From positions 147,013 through 211,012 of the forward strand of contig MPNW01000049.1 of NCBI GenBank assembly GCA_011800805.1: DNA of 64,000 bases, in the 5' to 3' direction. Below, piece after piece: positions 12,350-24,495 of this stretch. Made by a program: the position numbers and the translations under genes. The notes beneath the pieces were generated by a model, which saw only the letters and a program-made list of their open reading frames with translations, searched no databases and was not told where the DNA came from. This DNA comes from Hirudo medicinalis. Lineage: Eukaryota > Annelida > Clitellata > Hirudinida > Hirudinidae. Within the stretch, counting starts at the first letter, position 1; each line of letters begins with the position of its first letter.

Positions 12350-13488
12350 CTATGAATGAAAAGGAATTATTTCAAAATGAATTTTCATTTCATTACCAGA
12401 TGAACAGCTCATATCACAGTCATTGTGAAAGAAGTCGAGCTCAATTAGCCATCATAAAAACCACATTTCAATTAATATTTTTTTAAAGAGGTTACAATGT
12501 TTCAATATGCTAGTCATAAGAAGCTAAAGTTGAAAATTAAGGTGAATAACAAAATTAATAAACAATAACATTCTAGTAAAGTATGGAAAACAATCTTTAT
12601 TTATTAAAACTAACTTAAAACTTAAAACTATCTTTATATATATTTATATTATTTTTTATATTATATTATTATATTATTTATATTATATTTATATATAATA
12701 TGTATATATATATATAATATAAATATTTATATTATATATATATATAAATCTACAATAAAGATTTTTGGAGTATTTATTTACTTTCCTTATCAGTACTCTT
12801 AAACATTCCGTTTGAAAAATGAACATTTTACAGAAATGCGACTAACGCATTATCTCTTACATTACATTAAGCACTGCAAATATCTATACATTAAAGATAT
12901 AAGACAATGACTCATCATTGTTAATCAATAAAGGTGAATAATGAGAAAGACACATTGATGGTCCCAGATGTAAGCATAACATCGCAAACCAGTTGATCAG
13001 ATTCACAAGGTTGTTGAGAGGGTCATCAAACCCAGTATTAAAAAAGAAATAACAGACCAAGAAGCGCATGGCTTACCAGGGAAAATAAACACTATTTCGG
13101 CAATACATTAAATGCTTAGTAACGTTTTATATTAATATAACTGAAAACTTAGTTGTCAATGCAACGTTACTAACAGTTCCTAATATCCGATATGAACACA
13201 GCAAGTCCTCGCATTCCATCTCCTTTAACGGCAGGCATATTTCAAACGTACTAAGGATGTCTAGAAAAGTCCCACTGTTGTGATTAAGCTTAAAGCAGGT
13301 ATCTCCAAAGCAGAAGGTCGCACCAGAAATCAATATAAGATAATTCACCTCTACAATCCGCAATATGACTCAGCGAATAAATCCAACAACAAATATATGG
13401 TGCGAAAGGTGACGACTATGGTGACAAAACCCGTCTTCTGCAACAAACATTAATGGCAACCAATATTTTCATTTTAAGACACTCCTAC
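12350..13488. other. AP-2 alpha upstream region, first coding exon not located
   Basis: The exon encoding the first ~22 residues of AP-2 alpha (a sequence like M...MRGL.VFISDIRN) should lie upstream of 12349, but I could not find it here. The stretch holds an AT microsatellite region at 12630-12750 and two minus-strand open frames (13069-12884 and 13363-13127) without recognisable domains. The second has no ATG at its start. They could be part of an unknown small gene. Confidence 0.4.
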
Positions 13489-13502
13489 TGGTCACGTGAC
13501 CA
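13489..13502. promoter_or_regulatory. Perfect 14-bp palindrome containing a CLEAR-type E-box
   Basis: TGGTCACGTGACCA is its own reverse complement. Its centre GTCACGTGAC equals the CLEAR consensus bound by the TFEB/MITF family of bHLH-ZIP factors. It lies 296 bases before the rabenosyn-5 ATG and on the upstream side of the divergent AP-2 alpha gene. Regulation of either gene through it is inferred. Confidence 0.55.
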
Positions 13503-13797
13503 TGTACAAATTGTAATTTTTAAGCAGTTATTTGAATTTTATGTAATGTGTGAATCAACATTTGTTTTGTACTTAAATATATTAGTGATGCAAATAGCTT
13601 ATTAGCCAATTAAAACATTATATTGGCTAATGAAATCTGTATATATTAAATTCGATATATTTAACTGAAACTTTATAACCAAACAATAATATTTTAAATT
13701 TTTATAAAGGTTGCAATTTCTATCTGAGATACATCTAAAACCTATTTAAAAGTGCATTTGTTTTTTTCGCCACCGTATTGTCACTAAATTTCAGAAA

Positions 13798-16227
13798 ATG
13801 AATGTGCAGAGGGAAGTTTTGGAAGGATTTATATGTCCAATATGTTTTCAAAATTTAGGTTCAATGGTTTTGCTGCACGATCACTTTGAAACTGCACACT
13901 CTGACGAGGATAGAGCTCTTCTTAATCAAATAAAAGGTCTTCCAAACAATTGTCTACTTTTCCCTCTTGAAGAGTTGATTATGGATTAACTAGCCCTTTT
14001 TTTTTTATACATTACTTGTATTCCATATCTCTAGATTTGTGTTCAGACTTTATATTTGTGGCACATTGCAGGTCTGTTTGGAAAAGCTAAGAGAAAAATT
14101 CTGAATCAGGATGATGGGGAACTTAACGAATCGATTACAAAAGTTCATTACGCAGCACAAACACCACAGTATAATTCAATTACTTATGAACCACAAGAAT
14201 TAGGTACATTTTGGGTTATAGGTTTTATTTATGAATTACTCTTAAACTTCCTCAATCTTTAGGAATTACAAAAAGTTACACTGATTATTTCAAGTCTATC
14301 AGAGGTTCCAGAATTGATAGATTTGTCATAGAAGCCAATAAAATTATTGTCAGGCTCGATAAATTATTGAAAATTGATGAGAATCTTGATCCAAGCAAAA
14401 GAAAAGGTAATTAGGTAAGATAATTTCAAGCAATGTAAAAATAATAATATTCTGCTTTTCAGCTCAGGAGAGAGCAATAGTGGCATGGGCTCCAGATTCC
14501 GACGTTAACCTGTGCATGACTTGTGGCCGATCTTTCTCTATCATGAGGAGGAAGCATCATTGCCGCCTGTGCGGAAGAATCATCTGCAACCGATGCTCGC
14601 ACTTTTTGCCTCTTGAATTTGCAAGTATGAACTTTATAGCTTGTGTAGTACTTGTTAATTAACTTAGTTCACATTGAATAAATTGAGCTAAGAACGTTAT
14701 TGTAAAATGGGCCACAATGCTTGACAGTATGTTCAAACTATGTGGCTGTAATTGCAGTTGAATTTGTCATTCATCATCATTATCATTTATATGGAGTCAA
14801 TACCAGAGCATTTATATGCTAAATAACATTAAAACTGTTATCATTTATCACAAAAATGTGTGCAATAATTTTCAGAAAAAATAACCAGTCCGACGTTCAC
14901 ATTCGAAGGGGAGTTGTTTCGCAGGTCAGGAAGCAACAGCAGCCTCAACAGCATCATGACATCAGAGGGTGACCTTCACCTGAGAATTTGTCAGGATTGC
15001 AGGTTCCTTCTCGAACGAAGAGAAGAGCAATTACGCCTTCAGACATTCGAGCCGCCCATCGTTCGGATTTACGAGGTTTGATCATTGAGTTTCATGGGGC
15101 ATTTAACTTAAGATGAAATTGGTTAATGCTCTCTAATTATATTTTGGTTTGAATCATTTGAAATTAGAAAATCAGGGAATGCATGAGCGAGGCAGACGAA
15201 ATACTTCCAGATTATTTAAAAATGGCAGAAGCATTGAAGTGAGTATGGCATTGAAATTCAATTAGATTAAGTGCTTTTCTACAGAATTATCCATTAAATA
15301 TGTGATTACAAACTATGGAAAGAGTAAATATTCAGTTCAGGGGAGTCGTCGTGCGATCTGTTGGAGGCACATTCCTTAAGGAGTCAACTCATGAAGATTT
15401 ATGAGGCCATTGTTTCGCTGATGTGAGTTTGCCAATTTCTTTCAAGAAATTTTCTTTTAATTTAGAGATCCAATTTTCCATTGTGAATAATTAATGTTAC
15501 TACCAGACACTGGTGTACCCAGACTTTAATGCTATGGAAGGAAATATATTTAATATTTAGTAGATTGTCAATTATTCTCTCAGAAAACAGGTTGCTGCAC
15601 TGGACATGCAATCATCCCAGAAGTCCCTGAGGCTTCAACAGATGATCAGTGCACATGCCAGTGCTTTTGTCCAAGCAAATCTAACCGGTCTCCAGAAACT
15701 GCCGACACAAGAGGAATTTTCGAAACTCAGAGAACAAAGAAGGGCGAAAGCTGAGAAAAGAATCGCCGAAGAAAGAAGAATTGAGATGGAAAGAAAGAAG
15801 TTAGAAGAAGATATAATGAGGAAGAAGCAAAATCAAAAGAAAGCAATTCAGGAAGGTGGTGATGTGACAGCAGGAAGCAACCATTTCAGTCACAGAAGAT
15901 CGAGGTCTTCGGAAGGAAGTTTTGCTGAAGAAAAGTATGATCCTACTTCATTGAATATGTTTCAAATGTTTCTTTAAAAGTTATTGTTTTAGACCAGCCA
16001 GAGTTTCATCGGCAAGAACTCCTATGACTCCTGTGGATGGTTGGAAGCCCCTGGAAGTACAAAAAGAGATTGCCAGGGAAAATGATCCACTGTTGCAGCA
16101 GATGGAAATAATTAAAGGTTACTTGAGGCAGGCACAACAGGACTCGAGGCTGGATGAGGTGAGGATGTTGAAGGAAAATCTGGCAGATCTTGAAAAGGAA
16201 TTCAAAAGAAATCTCAACAATTATTGA
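13798..16227 (+). CDS. RBSN: Rabenosyn-5-like FYVE Rab effector
   Basis: Nine exons: 13798-13936, 14072-14203, 14263-14406, 14463-14624, 14876-15075, 15168-15238, 15336-15422, 15584-15934 and 15993-16227, giving 506 residues with every phase matching. Domains in order: an N-terminal C2H2 zinc finger (CPICFQNLGSMVLLHDHFETAH, residues ~13-34); EPQELG and IDRFVIEANKIIVRLDKLL as in rabenosyn-5; and a FYVE domain with CMTCGRSFS...RRKHHCRLCGRIICNRC, closed by CQDC in exon 5. Then come a helical region, a charged coiled coil (EQRRAKAEKRIAEERRIEMERKK) and a C-terminal Rab-binding helix pair (DPLLQQMEIIKGYLRQAQQDSRLDEVRMLKENL). The family binds PI3P and Rab4/Rab5 on early endosomes and promotes fusion and recycling. 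The vertebrate NPF-rich extension and second Rab-binding segment are absent. The start at 13798 sits directly before the zinc finger. Confidence 0.94.
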
Positions 16228-17620
16228 TTATTTGTTGACATTAGAAAATTAAAATTGTAGATTCATCAGTTATTATCGTGCTTTGCTTGCATTTGAGTCA
16301 GTTACACCTTCACATCGCCGATCGAACTGTTTTGGTTTTGGAAGTTATTTCTATGTAAGCGATCTAAGCGTTATTGTATGGACCATGCTATCAAAGACAT
16401 TATGAGTTTCCCTGCGATTGTTACGTTTGATTTTGAATTCGACCGCCTGCAATTAGCAGCGTGAGTCTATTTCTGCAACTGCACCATGCTTTTGAATCAC
16501 CCGACAAATGAAGCTATCTACGGTACGACTGTGCATCTGCATGAAAATATCCTTGCGATGTTTTCAACAATCTAAAACCGTTTGAAACTTTTACTTGTTC
16601 CGAAGCTTTTGTTTGTGCAGTCGACTCGCCCCAAGAAGGTTGGAAACTCGGTCTTACGATCAAAACCACACTTGAAGTCACCTTTTCGGAAATTTCGTAG
16701 CATAGAACTTTCTGAAATCAGTTAATTAAGCTCGACACCTACTACAAGAAGTAGCAAATATGTAAACGGCTTTGTGGGCACCACAGCAAAGGCCTGTACT
16801 AAAGTAATTCTTTGATTGTATCAGTTTGGTTTCCTCAGCGTATCAGTGAAAAGATCCACTCCTATTTTCAGCCGAACGCTTGTTTTCATACAGCAATAGT
16901 TTTAGTAGTATTTCCAGTAAAATGTTGCTATTTATTAGCTTTTATTTGTTGCTTTTATTAGTGACGTGATTCCCACTAAGCAATGTTTGTGTCACCATGG
17001 CAACAATGCAATCGCAACAATAAACAAATAAATGGTTTGTTCTCCCTGAGGGGTCAAGCATCTCACCACTTCATTTGAATGACATCCTAACATTTCGCTG
17101 TAACATCTTCCTGTTGGAATATTTTAATTAATAAAATGTGTTGCAATATGTACTATTTTGCAAGAATCTAACAATATCTTTTATAAAACTTGCAATGTTT
17201 ATTTTAAAGCACATTTCGACACTCGTAACACTTCTGACAAACTACTTGCGACCAACAAGTTTCTAGCATTCGGGTGTTGGTATGCCAACCAAATGATCTT
17301 CAAAATTAGTTTTTAGAAGTGGATTTATTATGCTAGTGTATTACTGATATTAATAACAACATTGTTATGTAATGCCAAATTTATCAGCCCAATTAAACAA
17401 CAATTTTAAGTAAAGCCATAATAGTCATAATCACTTCGCTTCATAAAATATTTGTCATGGATTTCATAGGGACTCAAGTTAGTTTAATGCCACATTGATT
17501 AGTTGATTAAAAACATTTGTGATGTTACTATGGTGTTTTGACGTGTGTATGCAGCAAATATTTCTTATATGGAAATACTTCCATATAAGTAAGAATTTCT
17601 ATTTGTTAAAAATGTCCTCA
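16228..17620. other. Intergenic DNA after rabenosyn-5, no gene seen
   Basis: This contains the rabenosyn-5 3' untranslated region and AT-rich spacer. AATAAA-like hexamers occur near 17020, which is far for a poly(A) signal. No frame with recognisable coding character was found. Confidence 0.5.
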
Positions 17621-17665
17621 AAAGTAAAAGTATCAGAAATTTAAAGTTACTTTAAAAGTAAAAAG
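17600..17665. repeat. AAGTAA/TTACTT-rich block, possible hAT-like transposon end
   Basis: Short AAAAGTAA and TTACTTT words are packed here (AAAAGTAAAAGTATC, AAAGTTACTTTAAAAGTAAAAAG). A similar block lies at 20830-20970 (AGTAAAAAGTACTTCGACTGTACTTAAGTAAAG). Such words occur at the ends of some hAT-like DNA transposons. The two blocks flank the composite retroelement region, but I could not prove inverted repeats or a target duplication. Confidence 0.3.
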
Positions 17666-19740
17666 TGAAAGTAGAAACAACTTTTATTAAGGCAGACTAT
17701 GAGAAAAGACATGAGCTTGCACAAACTAGCCTGCCAGGTAGAATAATGAACTTGGAGGTAGAGGACAGTTGGAATACTTTTGTGGATACAATGTCAGATG
17801 TAACCAACAAGTTAATATCATACAAAAGTGCAGTAAGTATAAGAAACCCTGGGTAACCAAAAAAAGTGATAAAGAAAAGAAGGTCGTTACTTTAAAGCCT
17901 GGAAGAAATTCCAACAGATGAATCAGGAGCATGATGCAGATTATGCAAGCAAGAAAGCAAATGTTCAGGCTATTAAGGATTATGAAATTAAGCTAACATA
18001 GAATATTAAAAATGACAGTAAAAGTTTCTATAGGCGCCTCTGACGCTATGCAAATGGCGCATTATAAATTAACTATTATTATTATTATTAGATTTAGTAA
18101 GAAGCTATGTAGGTAAGAATCAAGCAAAGAAATAAAGTTAAGGTCCACTAAAGACAAAGTAGGGACAGTTAATCACTTAAGAAAAGGAAATTGCCGAAGA
18201 TCTTAACGCTTACTTCTCGTCTTACTTCTTAACGGCTTACTTCTCGATGGTTGGTCTGTATTTACCAAAGAAGATATGCAAGAAATACCATGTCAAATAA
18301 AATTTTCACAAGATCAACAGAAGAAATGCTGACAGATTTCAAAATAAGTGAGGAATTAATAGTAAAAAAAGCTTCATAACTTAAAGACTGACAAAAGTCC
18401 TGTTATAGATGAGCTTCATCAAAAATTCCTGAAGGAAGTAGGGTTTGAAATCTCTGAACCATTGTGTCACATATTTAATAACTCAATAAATATGGGAGAA
18501 GTGCAAAAAAACTGGTAAGAGACAGTAGTGATACTGTTGTTCAAAAAAGGTAGCGGCAGTGACCCAGGGAAATAAAGTCTAACGTGTATCCACACAAAAA
18601 ATTAATGGATGATCTTCTAAAAGGCAAAATAGTGGGAACATCCAAAGAAACGTAACTCATCAGAGAAAGTAAAGCATGGGTTTGTTAAAGGAAGGTCCTG
18701 CCTAACTAACTTGCTTGGATTTTTGAAGATGTGTCGAGAAGACTTGTTCAAGGACAATTAGTGGATCTGATCTACTTATATTTTATGAAGGCCTTTGATA
18801 AAATTCCTTATGAGAGACTAGGGGTGAAGTTGGAGGCGTGCAGAATTAGCGGAATGGTGCGGAAATTGATAAAGAAGTGGTTGAAATATAGGAGGCACAA
18901 AGTGAGGATCACGGGAAAGGACTCCAGATGGGTCAAGACAGTAAGCGGAGTGCCTCAGGGGTCAGTGCCTGGTCCCCTTCTGTTCATCATCTACATAAAT
19001 TATCTAGACTTAGCAATTTCATAAAAATTGGTAATGTTTGCTGACACATAGATCTGTGCTACAGTGAATGAAGAAGAGGATGTCCTGGCATTGCAGCACG
19101 ATTTAAATCTCCTACATGAATTATCAAAAGGTGGCAAATGGTATTCAATGTTTACAAATGCGTGGCCATTCATATGGGAAAACATAATAGAAAAGCTAGC
19201 ATTAAGATAAACAGTAAGAGCCTAAAGTCTTCTGAAGAGGAGAGGGATCTGGGGATAGAAGTCCACAAAAGCAGCGAGTCGTCCAGACAATGCACAAAAA
19301 AGGGTATTGGGAATGATTAGGAGAGCCATAATAAGTTGAGAGAAAGATGTTACCTTGAGAATACATAAGTCACTAGTGAGACCTCATCTGGAATATTGTG
19401 CGCCTGCATGGAAACCATATCTAAAAAAGGATATTGAGCTCTATAAAAGTGCAGAAAAGAGTATCATACAAAATGATAAAAGGATTTAGATATCTAAGCT
19501 ATGAGGAGAGGTTAAGAAGGACAAGAATGACTACATTAGAAAAGACGGGAGACCTCATAGAAACATACAAAATAATCACTGGCAAAGTAGATATAGATCC
19601 AGGAAAGTTCTTTGAGGCAACTAGAGATGCAAGAACAAGGGGACACCAATACAAGTTGTATAAGAGAACATCGGGGTACTTTAGTAGTAGATTCTTTAGC
19701 GCTCGGGTTGTTGACAGTTGGAACAAACTTATATAAAACT
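17665..19740 (+). pseudogene. Degenerate CR1-like LINE: reverse transcriptase with stops and frameshifts
   Basis: Consecutive plus-strand fragments in shifting frames make up the 3' half of a non-LTR retrotransposon. The order is a pre-RT linker (17665-17856), palm motifs YFMKAFDKIPYERL and VSGVPQGSVPGPLLFIIYINYL (18731-19024), then a catalytic box read as FADT followed by a stop (normally FADD). After it come EERDLGIEVHKSSE (19138-19320), an EYCAPAWKPYL-like piece, and a 3' end RFFSARVVDSWNKLI (to 19736). The changed catalytic box and many stops make it inactive. A 60-base tail-like insertion interrupts it at 18032-18091. Confidence 0.85.
18030..18092 (+). repeat. Tail-only insertion of a LINE/SINE 3' end, copy 1
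   Basis: The sequence GGCGCCTCTGACGCTATGCAAATGGCGCATTATAAATTAACT followed by (ATT)n interrupts the LINE between peptides SKSFYR and FSKKLCR. The same module, slightly diverged, stands alone at 21153-21212 and at the window's right end from 63933. Confidence 0.8.
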
Positions 19741-20049
19741 TGTATAAAACAGAAAGTGCGTGTGTATGTCTGTCAGCCCAAGAACTCCTCCAAAACGTTG
19801 AACGGTAGCGACTTGAAATTTGCACACGTCATTCCCTAAGCCGTTCGGTTGACCTATGTCAACTGTGCTATTTTCAATTTTTTAACTTTTAAGTTTTCCA
19901 ACTTTCAACTTTTTCTAAATCGCATACCAGCTTTAAACTCGAGAGCTACTGAAAGAACGGAGCATTGTGCTCCCGCGTGGTCTAACTGTTACGTAGTTAG
20001 CACATCCCTGGCAGCCATATTGGCTAGTTGTGGCTTGTCTTCTTTATCT

Positions 20050-20530
20050 CATGTAACTGCTCCTTTCCGCATTTTACTTGCCAGCTCCTGCACTGACTCA
20101 CCTGGCAATCTTTTGAAGGCAGTGTAGAATTTGTATCTTTCCCGGACCACAAACAGCTTGGGGTCGTACTGGCTTTCCATGAGTTGAAGTATTTTTTGAA
20201 ACTGTAAGTTGTGTATTTCCTGCGGTGGCCTCAACAGAGAAGCCAGTATTTCCAGTCTCTTGTCTCAGGAGTCTGGTTAGTTAGGAAAACCTGTGCTGCC
20301 TTTGAAGCTGGAATGGAATTCACCAAAATAAGCGTCTCAAACCTTTTGATGTAGTCTTTGAACAATTACCTTTCGAGTGGGAACGCCTCAAATTTTGGTA
20401 TTCTGTACGTTGTCTGTATCTGGAACGTCCGCAACATTTCCAGCATTCTGGCGTTTTGTTCTTCCGCTTGTTTAGCCATAATTTCGGAAAACGCACGCAC
20501 GATATTCTCCAGTTTATCCGCCGATAATAT
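20050..20530 (-). pseudogene. LTR-retrotransposon gag fragment
   Basis: The minus strand reads, with a few stops, as a capsid/gag-like protein. It has an N-terminal helical part (MAKQAEEQNARMLEML), then a PKFEAF piece and an FKDYIKRFETLI piece, and last DPKLFVVRERYKFYTAFKRL with ESVQELASKMRK. That order is characteristic of gag proteins of Gypsy-like elements in invertebrates (F.....H..PK...ERY.F......GES...Y...LR). No protease, integrase or LTR was found next to it. The stops show it is a relic. Confidence 0.7.
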
Positions 20531-20539
20531 GACATGATA

Positions 20540-20645
20540 CTAATGTTTGAGACCTTGCCTCTCGCGATGGCAGCACGAGTTCGAGCCTCGTTGTGGGAAC
20601 ACCGTCCTATTTGCCCAGTTCTTTGAGGGCTGAATTTGTATACAT
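20540..20645 (+). repeat. tRNA-derived SINE-like element, copy 2
   Basis: TTGCCTCTCGCGATGGCAGC followed by GAGTTCGAGCCTC (T-arm/B box-like) and then GGGAACACCGTCCTA. The arrangement parallels the block at 1755-1855. It abuts the upstream end of the gag fragment. Confidence 0.5.
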
Positions 20646-20829
20646 AGTATATGAAAGGCGAAGTCGATTTAAAAAAGTTAGTTAAATATAAAACCGTACG
20701 AACGACCGAGCACACTACCAATGATTTTTGCGAAAATCTACTGATATTGACGCAAACTGCAAAAAGCTGCATAATCGACTTAAACTTTAGGTATTTTTTA
20801 TTAATGTTTTGTTTTGTTTTCATTACTTT

Positions 20830-20970
20830 GTAACGCTTTATGGCGGACAAGTAACGAAATGAAAGTATTTCAGAATATCTTACTTCGTTGCAAGTAAAAT
20901 TACTGAAAATTTTCCGTACTCAGTTACAAGTAAAAAGTACTTCGACTGTACTTAAGTAAAGCAACGCATT
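20830..20970. repeat. AGTAA/TTACT-rich block, possible partner of 17600-17665
   Basis: Contains GTAAAAAGTACTTCGACTGTACTTAAGTAAAG. It resembles the motif style of some hAT-like termini and of the block at 17600-17665. Assignment is tentative. Confidence 0.3.
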
Positions 20971-21152
20971 ACCTTTACATCGTTACCGAACAACTCTGGC
21001 CATGAGCTCAATTATCGATTATTGTATATACAATAAGCAAGATTCCAAACATCGCATTTAATTGTAGTCACAAATAATTATTTAAGCCAATAGTAAACAA
21101 ATTATGTGTTTATAATTATATAATACTTACACAATTGATGTATGTAATTTAA

Positions 21153-21212
21153 TTGGCGCCTCTGACATTATGCACATGACGCCTTACACATTAACTACAA
21201 CTACTTATTATT
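21153..21212 (+). repeat. Tail-only insertion of a LINE/SINE 3' end, copy 2
   Basis: GGCGCCTCTGACATTATGCACATGACGCCTTACACATTAACT... then TTATTATTATT. It is a diverged copy of the module at 18030-18092, with no body sequence attached. Confidence 0.75.
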
Positions 21213-23424
21213 ATTAATTAAAATATATACTTAATCCTAGTTATTATATGGTGAAAGAAATATTTAATTGATAGGAGCCAATTTTAGACATTATAATGAA
21301 CCGCTGTTTGGAAAAACATTTGTTTAAACTACAGATGCAAGTATTCAATTTTATGATGTAAGGTACTTCATCACCTAATTCATTTGAACCAAAGCTCTTT
21401 GACTCTGTAGGTTCGACAATCATCATTAGTGGTAATGGCATCATCATCAATATCGGTAATATCATCGTTATCATAATTACCATTGCCATCGTCGTTATTA
21501 ATCACGAGTGTGTTGCTCAGTGAAGTTCGATGAAGTTCAAAGAACGCGCCAAAAGTCCAAAAGTAAAAAAGTTCGGAATCTCTCGTGGACCGCAAAAACC
21601 GAGATTAAAAATACATTCACTGCCCAATCAAGACTTGGAACCGCTGAGAAATTGTGCCTGAGAACATCAGATGATGAACTTCAGTCCAGATTTTCTTCTG
21701 CTCATCGTCTTAAACTCACGAGTGACGACTGCAGAATGCACGATGAATTGTTTGCGCATTGCACGTGTTGATTCGTCCCCTCTTAAAAAGCTCGTCAAAT
21801 CCGATGTTAATTATCAAAATAAACAAATCCAAGCGTGTTAAATGAGTTGATAATTCTATTGATTGCGCAATCACCTCTAGTTAATTTTATGTTGTTTGTC
21901 TAATTGAAAGATTTCCGTCGTAAATTATTTTACAACGCACAACTTTTAAATTGTAAAGCTTCAAAGCAGCATCTTTGTTGGCCAACGTTAACGATTTTAA
22001 TATCACCTCAAAGTTACAAGTTAGGAAGTGGGTCCTCGATATACGATTGCATAATTTTCAAGTAAACATGTTTAATTTATTTTGATATTGAAAACCATTT
22101 AATTCGTTAAGAAATCAAACAGAATAACAAATTTATGACTGCTTTAAAAATTAGAAAAAACTCTTTAGCAGCGATAAAACACGGCTGTCGGCGCTCAATT
22201 GTTGTTTTTGTCGTGAGGCACCCCACAGGAGAACGAATGAAAAACTTCAAAAGACAAAGAGGAAACACCTCTCGCTTCTGATTGGTCTCAGAGGTTCTTG
22301 AGTTATTCCACAGGTTCTGAAGGAAGGAAGAACCAACTGGAAGAATGGATGAGTAAATTGGAATAATCTTCTCTTCTGAATTATCATTTTTTGGACAATT
22401 GAATTAAAGGGTCTATCAAAAATTAAAAAAAAAAGACAGCAAACATTTTTATCACATTCAATCAACAATTCATTTAGGAATTACTCAAAACTTAAAATCT
22501 AAGAATAAATTCATATTGAATTAATTAAATTCGATTGAAAACTTCAACTTCCACAGAGTCGAACTCACGAATTCCTGCTTGAGTAGATCCAAGATCTACG
22601 AATAAAGTACAATTTTTGTTTTTTACGTAAAATTTAAAATAATCTCAAAAATCAATGTCTCTTCGTCCTTTATTAAATCTGATTTCTGAGAAATATCCTC
22701 ATCCAAGTTGATTCAATTTCTTCAACTTCAACGACTCAGATCACATCGAACTGCAAAGTTGAAAGCCCCAAAAATCTTCAAGTTATTTATAACTCCGAAG
22801 CCATTAATAACCGTCATTGCTCAGTCGGGTGTCATCGCGAGAGATTTATTGTCCCATGACAAGTTGAAAACAACCCCGGATTTGGCATTTTTGAACATCG
22901 ACGCATTACGTCTTAAACTCGAAGATTCTTAATCGAAGCTTGACAAACCTTTTGATTCAATAAATTGATTTTATTTAAGGACTCTTTACGCTTACATTCA
23001 AGTGATTATTGCATGTAATAAATAAAAGACGGTGTAATATAAACAAAAAATTGGCACTGTTCTTTTGTGGCACAACGCGCGTTTCGAATGAAAATGTAAA
23101 AGTTGCGGCAAAGGCACGAGAGAAAGAAAGAAATATTATGCATCTTTCGAATCCTCCCTGAACTTCAAATTGAGCAAAACTGGTGTCACGGCTTCGAAAT
23201 GGCGACAATGGTGATGACGATGATGATGAGTAAATCAGTAACATGGCAAGAAAGTGTCGCTTTTTCATATCACAATTGACGTGCAAAATTAACAGAGAAT
23301 TTACACGAACAGGATAGAACTAGGTAGATTCTCGTAATGTACATTATTCAAACTCAATAATTAAATCAATAATTTAAAAAATAGTGTTAAACATTTAAAA
23401 ATGGAATAATCACGTTATTGTCCA
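21213..23424. other. Spacer between retroelement block and SoxB1, no gene seen
   Basis: AT-rich with a degenerate GAT/ATC trinucleotide stretch near 21415-21500. Several open frames of 70-100 codons exist on both strands (21508-21771, 22708-22932, 22975-23286), but none shows a domain or splice context I trust. The right part should hold the SoxB1 3' untranslated region. Confidence 0.45.
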
Positions 23425-24413
23425 TCAAATGTTAGTCAGACTGAAATCGTGTCCGTTGGATGGCGTCGGAAGAGGATTAGGAGAAGAAGGACCCAGTTGA
23501 TGAGCAAGACTGGAGGAGATGTAGTGCTGCTGCATCAATCTCGCCTGCATGAATTTGCTCGCTTCCACGGGGTCCAAACTGCTCGACGTGGACGAACTTG
23601 AGCCCATGTAACGCACCTGAGGGTTTGAGGCCGGTTCCTCGAGGATAGGAGAATTCGAGTTGGAATCTTTGCCGCCTCCGTTAGCTCCGACCGGACTGAC
23701 TTCGTGCTTGACCGGGTTCATGGCGTAGGACCCCATGAATGGGTAGCCTCCTGGAGTCGTGACTCCTGGACTGCCCATGCTGTAACCGGAGTAGGGACCG
23801 TAATGAAGTCCGCTGAAGTTTGCAGATAAAAATCCGTTCGGATTCGATTGATATTGCTGTTGAGATTGAAGTTGTTGAAGTTGATTAATCTGAGAAGATT
23901 GCAGTTGAGGGAGATTTTGTTGAGCTGTTTGGTGAGTTGCATAACCACTCGTTAGTCCCATGGCACCTTCGAAAGATAGCATCGTCGTCTGCGGGGGGAC
24001 CTTCATCCCCGGTGGAAGACTGAAAGAAGAATTCCGTTGCTGCTGCTGTGCCGTTGGTTTAGTCTTCCGTCTGGGTCGGTATTTGTAGTCAGGATGCTCG
24101 GCCATGTGCTGGGCTCGAAGGCGTTTGGCTTCGTCGATGTACGGCCTCTTCCCTGCATCTGACATTTTCTTCCACTCTGTGCCGAGTTGTTTCGATATTT
24201 CCGAGTTATGCATGCGAGGGTTCTCCTGAGCAATCTTCCTCCTCTGACCTTTCGACCAGACCATGAAGGCATTCATGGGTCTCTTAACTTTGGCGTCATC
24301 ATTGCTCGAGTTTTGTCCTCCTTTTGCGCTGTTCTGCTGGTTGGAGTGTTGAGTACGTTGCAGAAGTTGTTGATGCTGAAGTTGCAGCTGTTGGCTCTGT
24401 TGTTGTTGCTGCT

Positions 24414-24444
<31 letters not shown>

Positions 24445-24454
24445 TTGTTGCTGC

Positions 24455-24495
<41 letters not shown>

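Noticed and set aside
12884..13363. Two minus-strand frames upstream of AP-2 alpha, considered as its first exons or as a small gene
   Set aside because: Neither gives the expected alpha-adaptin N-terminus. The second has no ATG at its start and follows a stop. No domain was recognised.
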